64,000 nt of DNA from Pontibacillus salicampi. Its GTDB lineage: Bacteria; Bacillota; Bacilli; Bacillales; BH030062. The translations under genes and the position numbers were made by a program. This document shows, piece by piece, positions 43,114 to 51,991 of this stretch (positions within the stretch are counted from its first letter, which is position 1; every line of letters starts with the position of its first letter). The stretch lies in the NCBI RefSeq assembly GCF_042434395.1, contig NZ_JBHLTP010000013.1, positions 248,001 through 312,000 on the forward strand, given 5' to 3'. Under the pieces are notes generated by a model. That model made no database searches. It had not been told where the DNA came from and worked only from the letters and a program-made list of their open reading frames with translations.

Positions 43114-45354
43114 TTGAGAAAGAGCATTGTATTTATTCTGTTTGTCTCCGTTTTTGGAATGCTGTTCTTTCCGAACCCAGCACAGGCTGGCAGTAAGAAC
43201 ACCATTATCATAGATCCGGGACACGGCGGAAGATATACAGGGACAGCTGGCTATTCAGGCAATTCTACTGGATACGCCGAGAAGCATGCAAACCTGGAGG
43301 TATCTTTAAAGCTTAGAGACAAATTAGAACGCAGAGGCTACACCGTACATATGACCCGCACGAGCAACAGCAAGGATTTTGGTTACCCGCTTCATACGGA
43401 TTTAGGGAACAGGTCCGACTTAGCAAATGAGCTAGCCGAAGGGAATAATAATCATACCATTCTTCTATCTGTCCACCATAACGCATCTGGCTGGTCTCCA
43501 AGTACTAGAGGGTATGAGACGTATTACTTCGATATTGAAAATGGTATCGACCAAAACTACCCACCAGACCCATTACAGATTGAATATTCACCAGAAAGCA
43601 GACGACTAGCACACACAATACATAATCAAATCATAAACAATGTACCAATTTCGGAGGGGCCGAACGGCATCAAGGCGAATGACTTGTTTGTTACACGAAA
43701 TGCGCACATGCCTGCCGCATTGTTGGAATTAGGCTATATGTCTAACCCTGATGAAGAACGATTAATAAAGACGGATAAGTATCAGAACAAAGCATCAGAG
43801 GAAATTGCTAATGCAGTAGATCAATATTTTGACGTCTATGAAGTTTATGATCATGAGGATAATCGTTTGAAAATCTATGAATCTAAGAATAAAGCGTTAG
43901 ACTATGCCAAATCAAAGAGTAACGTGTATGTGCTGGATAAGTCTAAGCAAAAGCAAATCTATAATAGTATTGCTAAAGACTTTGGAGTGTACCATACCTC
44001 TCAGGAGGACATCAACAAATTATTCGTATCCAAAGAAGATGCGATAAACTATGCAGAGGATTGGAAGCATACAAGAGTAGTCAACAATAAGACTGGCGAC
44101 ATTCTATGGTCGAACTATATGTCGAAAGACTTTGTCGTCCAGCAGAGATCAAACGGCACCATTTCTCGTCATTATCAGGAGGATCAGGCAATCGAGTATG
44201 CGAAGGATCACAAGGATACGCAGGTTGTTAATCTAACCAATGGGAAAGTGGTATGGAACAATTATTTAAGAACGAAATATAAAGTAACTCATGCCGAAAA
44301 AGGTGTATTGAAAGAATTTTATCACAAAGGCCCAGCGATTGATTATGCCGATACATGGGCAGGCACGACGGTAGTGAACATGAGAAACAATGCTACTGTG
44401 TGGGAAAATGACAAAAAAGCAGGGAGCTTCACCTTCCAAACAGAGGAAATTTCCTCTAATAACCGTGTTCGTACAGCGGTAGAGGTATCGAAGAAGCTGT
44501 ATCCAAATGGCTTCTCATCTGGACACTCAGCTAAAACCGTCATCCTGGCCACAGCCCATGCCTACGCAGATGCATTATCTGCTGCACCATTGGCGGCACA
44601 GGAAGGGAACGCTCCTATTCTACTTACAAATCCAAACAGCATGGAACAAGAAGTGGAGCAGGAAATTCACCGCCTAAACACGAAGCGTGTAGTCATTCTC
44701 GGCGGACCAAATGCGGTATCAGCCTCCATTGAGGATAAGCTGGAAAAGAAAGGGCTGAGTGTAGACCGCATTGCCGGAAACAATCGAGTTCAAACAAACC
44801 AGAAAATCAATGATCGACTAGATGATGTCGACGGTGCAATGGTTGCTTCAAGCTCAAGCTTCCCGGACGCTCTTGGAGCCGCTCCTATTGCTGCTATGAA
44901 GGATTGGGCGATTGTATTAACCGATAAGACAATGGACCCGGCCAGTAAGGAGTATGTAAACTTTAAGGATGTAGCTATTGTAGGCGGTGACGGAGTCGTT
45001 TCCAATAGTGTCGAGAATGCTTTAATCGATCAAAACGGGAAGGATCGCGTCATTCGCTTAGCTGGGGACCAGCGATATGAAACACAAAATGAGATTCTTA
45101 CCTATTTTGAAGAGGACATTTCCTCTGCTCATACATTGACCGCAACAGGGGAGAACTTCCCGGATGGGTTAACGGCATCCTCTTTAGCAGTCAAATACCA
45201 CGCACCATTAGTATTAGTAGGAAAAGAAGTAGATCGTTCTATGGATGGCTTCCTACAACAATACGGAAACGAAAATGCGATCGAATCGTTGAAGGTCGTA
45301 GGCGGAGTGCTGAAGGATAACGTCGTCCATAATATTTCTAACTACTTAGACTAA
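43114..45354 (+). CDS. N-acetylmuramoyl-L-alanine amidase with four linker repeats and three CWB2 repeats
   Basis: 746-residue exported zinc amidase of the Amidase_3 type. TTG start with GGGGAGG upstream; signal peptide about 1-26 (PAQAG). Zinc ligands are in IIDPGHGG, in YAEKHANLEV (Glu) and SVHHNAS; the catalytic Glu is in ALLELGYMSN near residue 208. Residues about 243-433 hold four tandem repeats of about 49 residues with the pattern AI-x-YA, T-x-VVN and W-x-N, for example QAIEYAKDHKDTQVVN. Three CWB2 repeats follow with NNRVRTAVEVS, GNNRVQTNQKIN and GDQRYETQNEIL. The enzyme cuts the bond between muramic acid and the stem peptide. A lipoprotein gene starts 18 bases later, probably in the same operon. 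Confidence 0.92.
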   Translation: MRKSIVFILFVSVFGMLFFPNPAQAGSKNTIIIDPGHGGRYTGTAGYSGNSTGYAEKHANLEVSLKLRDKLERRGYTVHMTRTSNSKDFGYPLHTDLGNRSDLANELAEGNNNHTILLSVHHNASGWSPSTRGYETYYFDIENGIDQNYPPDPLQIEYSPESRRLAHTIHNQIINNVPISEGPNGIKANDLFVTRNAHMPAALLELGYMSNPDEERLIKTDKYQNKASEEIANAVDQYFDVYEVYDHEDNRLKIYESKNKALDYAKSKSNVYVLDKSKQKQIYNSIAKDFGVYHTSQEDINKLFVSKEDAINYAEDWKHTRVVNNKTGDILWSNYMSKDFVVQQRSNGTISRHYQEDQAIEYAKDHKDTQVVNLTNGKVVWNNYLRTKYKVTHAEKGVLKEFYHKGPAIDYADTWAGTTVVNMRNNATVWENDKKAGSFTFQTEEISSNNRVRTAVEVSKKLYPNGFSSGHSAKTVILATAHAYADALSAAPLAAQEGNAPILLTNPNSMEQEVEQEIHRLNTKRVVILGGPNAVSASIEDKLEKKGLSVDRIAGNNRVQTNQKINDRLDDVDGAMVASSSSFPDALGAAPIAAMKDWAIVLTDKTMDPASKEYVNFKDVAIVGGDGVVSNSVENALIDQNGKDRVIRLAGDQRYETQNEILTYFEEDISSAHTLTATGENFPDGLTASSLAVKYHAPLVLVGKEVDRSMDGFLQQYGNENAIESLKVVGGVLKDNVVHNISNYLD

Positions 45355-45372
45355 CCTCTGGAGGTGTCGACC

Positions 45373-46242
45373 ATGCGAAAAACTCTGTATTGTATTCTGT
45401 TGGGAGCGCTGCTTGTATTAGCAGCCTGCTCCAATGACTCGTCGAAAGACATAGAGGATATGGATTCCAATGAAACAGATGCCAAACAATCCAATACCGA
45501 TGAACAAGTAAGTGACGACCAGGCCGAGCAGGATACGTCCGACGGCAGCGAGGAAGAAGGCAATCCATCCGATGAGGCAAGTGATGACACAGAGGATGAT
45601 TCGTCGTCAGACAACGACAGTTCCGAGGGAAACACATCTGACTCATCAGAGGAGGAGAATGGAGATAATAATTCCTCCTCAGATAATGATTCAAAGCAGA
45701 ACGAAGAAGAAAGCAACGACCTTTCTAAAGGATTGAATACGTATCGTCCGGAGGAAGGGATGACCAAGACCTTTATTCAGGATGACCAGTATGAAATCAC
45801 CTTTAACATTGTGGCCACCAACAACACGCACCTACAACGGGTCATTCGCTTTGGGGACATTGAAACGCTGGAAATCCTAAAGTGGGTCGAGAACGACGTC
45901 TCTGTTGTCTATAAAGAGGAAAACCCTGAGAATACGAAGGACCAATTAGACTCCTTCGAGACCTTTGAGCCGCCAGAAACAATTATAGACCTTAAGCAAA
46001 AAGGCGAAGGCAAGAAAGATGAATGGCAAATCACGAAGGAAAACGCAACGGTCGAGCTCCCTTATAAAAAGCTCGACAATGTGATCGTCGTTCAAAAAAC
46101 GCAAACCTCCAGCAGCTCTAATAAGAAATCGATCCTGACTAGATACTATGCCGAAGGACTAGGCATGGTAAAGGAAACACGAGAGACAGACGGAAGCAAT
46201 GGCTTTAAGTCTGTAGCAGAATTACAAAGCGTGAAGAAATAA
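45373..46242 (+). CDS. Lipoprotein with acidic linker and unknown C-terminal domain
   Basis: Lipobox LAAC at the end of a 20-residue signal peptide. The next 110 or so residues are Ser, Asp, Glu and Asn repeats, a flexible spacer that could cross part of the wall. The C-terminal 160 residues form a folded beta-rich domain beginning at LNTYRPEEGMTKTF, not recognised by me. ATG 45373 is chosen over GTG 45364 because GGAGGTG overlaps the latter. It lies right after the amidase with no terminator between, so the two are likely made together. An amidase regulator or wall sensor is possible, but nothing proves it. Confidence 0.72.
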   Translation: MRKTLYCILLGALLVLAACSNDSSKDIEDMDSNETDAKQSNTDEQVSDDQAEQDTSDGSEEEGNPSDEASDDTEDDSSSDNDSSEGNTSDSSEEENGDNNSSSDNDSKQNEEESNDLSKGLNTYRPEEGMTKTFIQDDQYEITFNIVATNNTHLQRVIRFGDIETLEILKWVENDVSVVYKEENPENTKDQLDSFETFEPPETIIDLKQKGEGKKDEWQITKENATVELPYKKLDNVIVVQKTQTSSSSNKKSILTRYYAEGLGMVKETRETDGSNGFKSVAELQSVKK

Positions 46243-46246
46243 CAGG

Positions 46247-46282
46247 GAAGCCTCTATTCTATATGGAATAGGGGCTTTTTGC
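46247..46282 (+). terminator. Terminator after the amidase-lipoprotein unit
   Basis: AAGCCTCTATTC, loop TATATG, GAATAGGGGCTT, then TTT. The following 46,283-46,460 contains no gene that I can support. Confidence 0.88.
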
Positions 46283-46473
46283 TTGTCGAGCCTTTTGTAG
46301 AAGAATGGATGGCATGAAAGCGAAGAAACGCTGTTGATGGCACAGCTATTATAGGCGATTGTGAGCACCTCAACCAAAAACAAGCTCCCCATCCGACAAG
46401 CGGATAGGGACGCTGCTGCAATTTCCTTCTCGGAAAAGTAAACAAAATGTAAAAAAGAAATCCTCTTCTGAGT

Positions 46474-46480
46474 TGTCGAA
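46474..46480 (+). promoter_or_regulatory. Spo0A box inside the promoter of the polysaccharide operon
   Basis: TGTCGAA in AGTTGTCGAAAAATG. The extended -10 TGTTATACT follows 3 bases after the box, so the box lies in the -35/-10 spacer, where Spo0A~P binding would be expected to repress. Confidence 0.5.
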
Positions 46481-46483
46481 AAA

Positions 46484-46492
46484 TGTTATACT
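46484..46492 (+). promoter_or_regulatory. Extended -10 promoter of the polysaccharide operon
   Basis: TGTTATACT with TATACT at 46487-46492 and no good -35. A second TATACT lies at 46503-46508. The start codon of the MurJ-like gene is about 50 bases on. Confidence 0.5.
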
Positions 46493-46540
46493 ATTCTGTG
46501 GTTATACTAACGAAAATGAATGATGAGCGAGGTATTTGGA

Positions 46541-48064
46541 TTGAAGTCTAAACTAGGTCTGGCTAGTATTTTATTCCTGCTAGCAACGTTACTGTTAAAA
46601 ATATCAGGGCTTGTCCGGGACATGGTCATTGCCTTCTACTTCGGTGGAAGCTTAGAGAGTGATGCGTTTTGGGCTGCTTTTATTATACCGAATATGATTA
46701 TTTTGTTCTTCACGACAGGCATGAAGAATGCGCTGGTGCCTAGCTACATACAGGCTATTGAGAACAAGCGTCATGAGTATCATTTAAATCATGTGTTTAC
46801 AGGAACCATACTGATCAGCCTGCTGATCTCAGTACTGGGAATCGTTCTGGCCCCGTATTATATTCCGCTTTTATATGGAGGATTAGGAGAAGAGGGGCAC
46901 GACATTGCGATTGTCATCTCGATGATATTCTTCTCGTCTATCTTCTTCATCGGCATGAACGCTGTACTAGAGGCCTTCTTTGATGCTGAGAATCGGTTTG
47001 CTCTATCGATGGTGTCCCAAATCATCGTCATTGTATCGCTCATTTTAGGAGCGGTATTCTTCGCCGAAACATTAGGCGTTTATGCGCTCGGGTACGGTTA
47101 TTTAGCTGGTACTATCCTATCCCTGCTCTTTAAGCTGGTGATTGTGTCGAAGCGGAACGTACCGAAGTTAACGTGGAAACTCGATTGGCCTGAGGTAAAG
47201 GATTTTTATATTGTCTTTTTCCCAGTCGCCTTGACCGTTGCAGTGGGACAAATTAACCTCGCAGTAGATAATGTTTTTGCTGCCCAGTTTAAGGACGGTG
47301 TCGTGACGAGCTTGAACTATGCGAAAAACCTTGTCCATTTCCCGCAGGCTATCTTTGGCGTGACGATTGGCACCATCATCTTCCCGCTTATTTCTAAAGC
47401 GAACTCTCAAAATGACCATCAGCTCTTTAAGAAGGGGATCGAGCAAGGGCTAACAACCATGCTGTTTATCCTGCTTCCATCGATCGCTGGTCTTATGCTC
47501 CTTATGCCTAATATTATCGAGCTGCTATACCAGCGTGGACAATTTGATGCGAACGCTACGAGGACTACAGTGGAAATTGCGTATTATTATGTAGGCTCTG
47601 TCCTGTTCTTCAGCCTTCACAATGTGATTAATAAAGGCTTCTATACGTTGAAAAAAGGACACCTCATTATGATTGTCGGCGGCTTTGCCATTTTATTAAA
47701 CGCTGGATTGAACGTGCTCTTTACCAATTGGCTTGGCTATCGCGGCATTCCACTTGCCTCGTCGGTGATGGCAGTATTCTACGTGGGCACGTGCTTCCTC
47801 ATCTTCCTGCGCCTCGTCGATGGGTTAAAACTTCGGATGATAGGGAAAGAATATGCCAAAATCATTTTAGCAGTAGCCGTCATGGCAGGTGCTGTGGTGG
47901 GTGTCTTGACCCTAGTGGAGGATTGGAATAATATCATGCAAATTATTACGGTAGCCATTAGTGGAGCCGTGGTCTATACAGGCAGTGTATTTGCGTTGAA
48001 GGTCGATACGATTAAGATTTTCACGAATAGATTCTTGAAGAAGAAGGGGAACCAAACGTCATGA
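46541..48064 (+). CDS. MurJ/MviN-family lipid-linked sugar flippase
   Basis: About 14 membrane segments in 508 residues; the MurJ-type start LKISGLVRDMVIAFYFGGS is clear, and so are LYQRGQFD and later helices. Members flip lipid II or polysaccharide lipid intermediates. In this operon of sugar genes it probably exports the repeat unit made by the following enzymes, in place of a Wzx. The start is probably TTG 46541, with GAGG 8 bases upstream; ATG 46520 and 46523 are in frame but lack a ribosome site. ATGA overlap with the deacetylase gene downstream. Confidence 0.85.
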   Translation: MKSKLGLASILFLLATLLLKISGLVRDMVIAFYFGGSLESDAFWAAFIIPNMIILFFTTGMKNALVPSYIQAIENKRHEYHLNHVFTGTILISLLISVLGIVLAPYYIPLLYGGLGEEGHDIAIVISMIFFSSIFFIGMNAVLEAFFDAENRFALSMVSQIIVIVSLILGAVFFAETLGVYALGYGYLAGTILSLLFKLVIVSKRNVPKLTWKLDWPEVKDFYIVFFPVALTVAVGQINLAVDNVFAAQFKDGVVTSLNYAKNLVHFPQAIFGVTIGTIIFPLISKANSQNDHQLFKKGIEQGLTTMLFILLPSIAGLMLLMPNIIELLYQRGQFDANATRTTVEIAYYYVGSVLFFSLHNVINKGFYTLKKGHLIMIVGGFAILLNAGLNVLFTNWLGYRGIPLASSVMAVFYVGTCFLIFLRLVDGLKLRMIGKEYAKIILAVAVMAGAVVGVLTLVEDWNNIMQIITVAISGAVVYTGSVFALKVDTIKIFTNRFLKKKGNQTS

Positions 48065-48954
48065 ATGTAAAACAAATGCTCATGAATGCTAGTGAGCCTA
48101 TTATTAACCCGATTACGAAAGCAGTGTTAAAAAAGCATTATAATCGCAGCCTGGAGCTGTCAGAGCCAGGTCCATATAAGAGGGTCGTTGTATTTGCTCC
48201 CCATATGGATGATGAAACGATTGGAGCAGGAGGAACTATCCGTCGTCATCTCCAGGAAGGGGCCGAGGTCCATTGTATCTTCAGTACAGATGGAGCGAGC
48301 AGTGAGAGCGAGCTGCCGAAGGAAGAGCTGAGCCGCATGCGTAAGGAAGAAATGGAGAAGGTCAACACGATTCTTCACATGCACAGCATTCGCTATATGG
48401 ATCTGCCAGACGGCCAAGTAGAAAGTAATGCACACTCTCAAGGACTGCTCCTGGAGCTATTGAAGGAAATTGATCCCGACTTAATCTATTGTACTCCTTT
48501 TGTAGATGCTCACCCCGATCACGTGGCAACGGGGGCGATACTTGCTGATACATTACAGCTATGGAACAAAGAGGATGTCACGGTTCGTTTATATGAAATC
48601 AATTGCCCTATCCCACCGGATGAAATAAACTGTGTTATAGATATTACCTCCACTTATGATACGAAAAAGAAAGCAATCGATAAGTTTTCTTCTCAAGTAA
48701 TTGCCTTTGATGGCTTCTTAGCATTAAATCGTCTGAAGAAGAACCTGGTAAATGATGGAGCTGTGAAGGCGGCAGAAGCATTTATCGAGCTGTCTGAGGA
48801 CGAGTTTATCAAGCAGTATGACGCCTTACGTCAGAAGAATTATGCCTACCACGAAATATTTAAACAAGCGAATAGAACGGTTACACTCCTGTGGGCTATT
48901 TACAAAAACTACCCACAGAAAAAACAGATGTATCAAGAAAGACTATTACAGTAG
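48061..48954 (+). CDS. PIG-L family deacetylase
   Basis: Zinc-dependent N-deacetylase fold (GlcNAc-PI, mycothiol and bacillithiol type). The motif VVFAPHMDDETIGAGG near residue 42 supplies the metal ligands, and DAHPDHVATG near residue 145 the third. It is 297 residues and cytoplasmic. The 4-base overlap with the flippase gene makes a role in the same polysaccharide likely, for example deacetylating an N-acetyl sugar in the lipid-linked unit. BshB-like bacillithiol activity is the alternative, but the context argues against it. Confidence 0.85.
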   Translation: MNVKQMLMNASEPIINPITKAVLKKHYNRSLELSEPGPYKRVVVFAPHMDDETIGAGGTIRRHLQEGAEVHCIFSTDGASSESELPKEELSRMRKEEMEKVNTILHMHSIRYMDLPDGQVESNAHSQGLLLELLKEIDPDLIYCTPFVDAHPDHVATGAILADTLQLWNKEDVTVRLYEINCPIPPDEINCVIDITSTYDTKKKAIDKFSSQVIAFDGFLALNRLKKNLVNDGAVKAAEAFIELSEDEFIKQYDALRQKNYAYHEIFKQANRTVTLLWAIYKNYPQKKQMYQERLLQ

Positions 48955-49041
48955 TAATAGAACATAGGTAAAAATGGAAGAGTATGAATAGAAAGTACCA
49001 TTACTAAATTACGGAGATAGTCCGCTGGGGGAGAATAGAGT

Positions 49042-50415
49042 ATGTTTGAGGGGAGAAAAACAAATCACTTAGTGAAATGGGCAGAAGCCTATTTCATTTT
49101 ATTCATATTATTACAGCCGATTCTGGATATGACGGCGTATATTAATTTACCAATTTCAGAACCAATTCGAGTACTGACAATGGGGCTAGGATTTATCTAT
49201 ATCCTACTGCTTCCAAACACACGAGCCAAGAAATTTGCTTTAGGCTACATTGGGGTACTCGCCTTGTTTATGATCGCAAGCTTCGCGAACAATTTTGTAT
49301 TTAAGGATCCATTCTCCTTGTCGGTGGAAATGATCTACATTATTAAAACAGTCTATGTACTCATGATGCTGATTATCTATTACTTTGTGTTTCAATCACT
49401 CAGTAAGCGAACCAACTGGCGAAACAGTGTTCAGAAGTACGTATTTATCAGTATGTCGATCATTGGGGTCGTAATGGTCGTATCCTCCATCACGGGAACG
49501 GGAAAACGCAGCTATGATGCCTTAGCGAAAGAGGGGCATTCCGGCTGGTTTTTCGCAGCCAATGAGCTCAGCGCCATTCTTGCTATGGGCTTTTCTGTCA
49601 TGCTGCTATACTTCATGAGACAGTCTAATATCAAAACAAAGCTACTCTACATTCCGCTTTTGCTTAGCGCGATATGGGGGATTCTCACGGTAGGAACGAA
49701 AGTAGGTCTAGGCGGCCTGCTCATGGTGCTTGGCTTTGGCTCGTTAATCGCCTTTGTGGACATTTGGAAAAAGAAGCAATGGAGCAACGCCATCATTGTA
49801 CCATTATTGCTGGCTGGCACGATTGCCATCATTCCATTCTCTGCTATCGGGAACAACCTGGGCTATACCGTTACGAAAATGCAAGAGGGCAACGGGGCGG
49901 ATGGGACGGATCCTGCAACCGGTGAAGATGGATCCATTGACGGTCCAGACCGAACCGAGCAGGCAAAAGAGCTATTAAGCGGCCGGAATGATTTCTTACG
50001 AGATAAAATCAATCAATTTGAAGAAGCGAATATTTCCCAGAAGACACTAGGCATGGGACGCGGTGGCAACTATGAGGACGTTCCAAAGCTTGTAGAAATG
50101 GATTTCATCGATTGGTTCTTTAACTATGGGGTGCTGGGAATTATTATTTTGGCGCTTCCTATCGCATTCTTTGGCATTACCATCATCAAGCACTTAATCG
50201 AAACAAGATTCAAAGTGTTTGACGGAGAAACGCTATTAATCGGTATCGCTGTAGGATTAGGTCTTGGTACCGCATTCCTCGCTGGTCACGTGTTATCCTC
50301 ACCAGCCTCTGGTATCTACCTTGTCTTATTCCTGGCTTATTTACACCATGCAACAAAGCCAACGGTGAAAAACGTGCAATCGGGTTCGAACGACATTAAC
50401 AGTGAGGTTGGATAA
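49042..50415 (+). CDS. O-antigen ligase/polymerase-like membrane protein
   Basis: 457 residues with about eleven membrane segments, and a large extracellular loop at about residues 285-345 with an Asp/Gly-rich stretch and LLSGRNDFLRDK, the position where Wzy/WaaL proteins have their functional loop. The PF13425-like start LVKWAEAYFILFILLQPILD is recognisable. Expected role: joining repeat units outside the membrane, comparable to TuaE. GGGGGAG precedes the ATG. Confidence 0.82.
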   Translation: MFEGRKTNHLVKWAEAYFILFILLQPILDMTAYINLPISEPIRVLTMGLGFIYILLLPNTRAKKFALGYIGVLALFMIASFANNFVFKDPFSLSVEMIYIIKTVYVLMMLIIYYFVFQSLSKRTNWRNSVQKYVFISMSIIGVVMVVSSITGTGKRSYDALAKEGHSGWFFAANELSAILAMGFSVMLLYFMRQSNIKTKLLYIPLLLSAIWGILTVGTKVGLGGLLMVLGFGSLIAFVDIWKKKQWSNAIIVPLLLAGTIAIIPFSAIGNNLGYTVTKMQEGNGADGTDPATGEDGSIDGPDRTEQAKELLSGRNDFLRDKINQFEEANISQKTLGMGRGGNYEDVPKLVEMDFIDWFFNYGVLGIIILALPIAFFGITIIKHLIETRFKVFDGETLLIGIAVGLGLGTAFLAGHVLSSPASGIYLVLFLAYLHHATKPTVKNVQSGSNDINSEVG

Positions 50416-50417
50416 TC

Positions 50418-51515
50418 GTGAAAAAGATACTCGTCATAACCAACATGTATCCAGGGCGTATTAGCAAAACCTTTGGTATTTTTGTCAAGAACCAGGTAGA
50501 AGCACTGAGAAGTCACGGTACAGACGTAGATGTAGCAGCAGTGGATGATCCGAGGATGGGGAAGCCGAATGTGCTGAAGAAGTACACGAAATGGATGCTC
50601 CAGACGATGAGACAGCTCGTATCAAAGGGAAAGCAGTATGATGTGGTCCACGCTCATTACGTTTTCCCGAGCGGCTTCTTAGCGCTAGCCTTCAAGAAGC
50701 TGTTTGGCACCAAGCTAGTCGTGACAGCACATGGCGGGGATATTGATAAAATGCCCCACAAAAATGCCTTCATCTTTAACCAGACGAAGAACATCCTTCA
50801 AAACGCCGACCATATCATCGCAGTCGGCGAAGCGTTGAAGGAGGAAATTGTCCAAACCTTTGGTGCTGATGAACAGCGCGTTACCATTATGAGCATGGGA
50901 GTCAATCGAGACGTGTTTACTCCGACCAATCAACAGGCTGCGAAGCAAAGGCTCGGCCTTGACCCGAATAAGAAGTCTCTCCTCTATGTAGGCAATATTA
51001 TAGAAGCAAAAGGGCTAAGAGAGTTGCTGCAGGCCTATTCCTCTATAAAAGCAAAGGATGCTGATACAGCGCTCCATTTCGTCGGCAGCCCCAAGAAGGA
51101 AGCATTTCTACAGGAGCTGAAGCAGACGATAGAGGAGCAGACGATAGAAGATGTCTACTTCCTAGGACCCAAGCCGCAGCAGGAAGTCGCACTCTGGATG
51201 TCGGCAGCCGATGTATTTGTGTTACCGTCCTATATAGAAGGCTTCGGACTCGTAGCGGTAGAGGCCATGTCGTGTAACACTCCCGTTGTCGGGACAGATG
51301 TTGGTGGCCTATCCTACCTCCTGCGTAACGACCATGGGGTGTTGGTAGAGCCGAAAAATGAAGCGTCCTTACAGGAAGGAATCGAACGAGTGCTGTATAA
51401 TAAAGAGTTACAGCACACGCTCACCACGAACGGAGAAAAGCAAGCACAAGATAATGATCAAGAAGTATTAACGAAACGACTTCAAGAGATCTACGAGAAG
51501 ATCGGAGAGAACTAA
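50418..51515 (+). CDS. Glycosyltransferase family 4
   Basis: GT-B fold enzyme, 365 residues. The N-terminal domain has ITNMYPGRISKTFGIFVKNQ and TAHGGDID. The C-terminal nucleotide-sugar domain has LLYVGNIIEAKGLRELLQAY and VLPSYIEGFGLVAVEAMSC, whose ExFGxxxxE pattern (E..GFGLVAVE) is the GT4 signature. GTG start two bases after the upstream stop, with GAGGTTGG overlapping the end of that gene. Sugar specificity cannot be read from sequence. Confidence 0.9.
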   Translation: MKKILVITNMYPGRISKTFGIFVKNQVEALRSHGTDVDVAAVDDPRMGKPNVLKKYTKWMLQTMRQLVSKGKQYDVVHAHYVFPSGFLALAFKKLFGTKLVVTAHGGDIDKMPHKNAFIFNQTKNILQNADHIIAVGEALKEEIVQTFGADEQRVTIMSMGVNRDVFTPTNQQAAKQRLGLDPNKKSLLYVGNIIEAKGLRELLQAYSSIKAKDADTALHFVGSPKKEAFLQELKQTIEEQTIEDVYFLGPKPQQEVALWMSAADVFVLPSYIEGFGLVAVEAMSCNTPVVGTDVGGLSYLLRNDHGVLVEPKNEASLQEGIERVLYNKELQHTLTTNGEKQAQDNDQEVLTKRLQEIYEKIGEN

Positions 51516-51517
51516 CC

Positions 51518-51991
51518 ATGAAGAAAAACAAAAAGCTGCTGCTAATCTCGTCCATTGGCGGCCATTTAACTCAGCTTCTTCAATTAAAGCCACTATTTGA
51601 GAAGTATGAATATCATCTTGTCACAGAGAAATCGGAAATAACGAAGCAGCTAAAGGATACGTACCCAACCTCCCTGCTCGTCTATGGAGCGCGGAACTAT
51701 CCTTTTCGCTATATCTTTAAATTTTCCTACAATATAATCAAGTCCTTCTTTATCTTTTTGAGGGAGCGACCTGACGTAGTCATTACTACAGGCGTGCACA
51801 CCGCTGTACCGATGTGCTATATTGCCAAGCTGTTTCGGAAGAAGGTCATTTTCATTGAAAGCTTTGCAAAGTCATCCAGCCCAACCTTAGCCGGACGCAT
51901 GGTGTACCCGATTGCCGATTTGTTTATCGTCCAATGGGAATCGATGTTAGACGTCTACCCTAACGCTGTATATGGAGGTAGTATCTATTGA
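51518..51991 (+). CDS. PssD/Alg14-like glycosyltransferase subunit
   Basis: 157 residues, starting MKKNKKLLLISSIGGHLTQLLQ, the pattern of PssD, Cps14F and eukaryotic Alg14, the membrane-binding acceptor half of a split GT. VVITTGVHTAVPMCYIAKL and IFIESFAKSSSPTLAGRM are further family blocks. It works as a pair with the next gene, which overlaps its stop. A second PssD-like gene begins at 63,870. Confidence 0.88.
   Translation: MKKNKKLLLISSIGGHLTQLLQLKPLFEKYEYHLVTEKSEITKQLKDTYPTSLLVYGARNYPFRYIFKFSYNIIKSFFIFLRERPDVVITTGVHTAVPMCYIAKLFRKKVIFIESFAKSSSPTLAGRMVYPIADLFIVQWESMLDVYPNAVYGGSIY

Noticed and set aside
46254..46445. Minus-strand open frame in the gap after the lipoprotein gene
   Set aside because: Overlaps a terminator, no ribosome site, no recognisable protein character.
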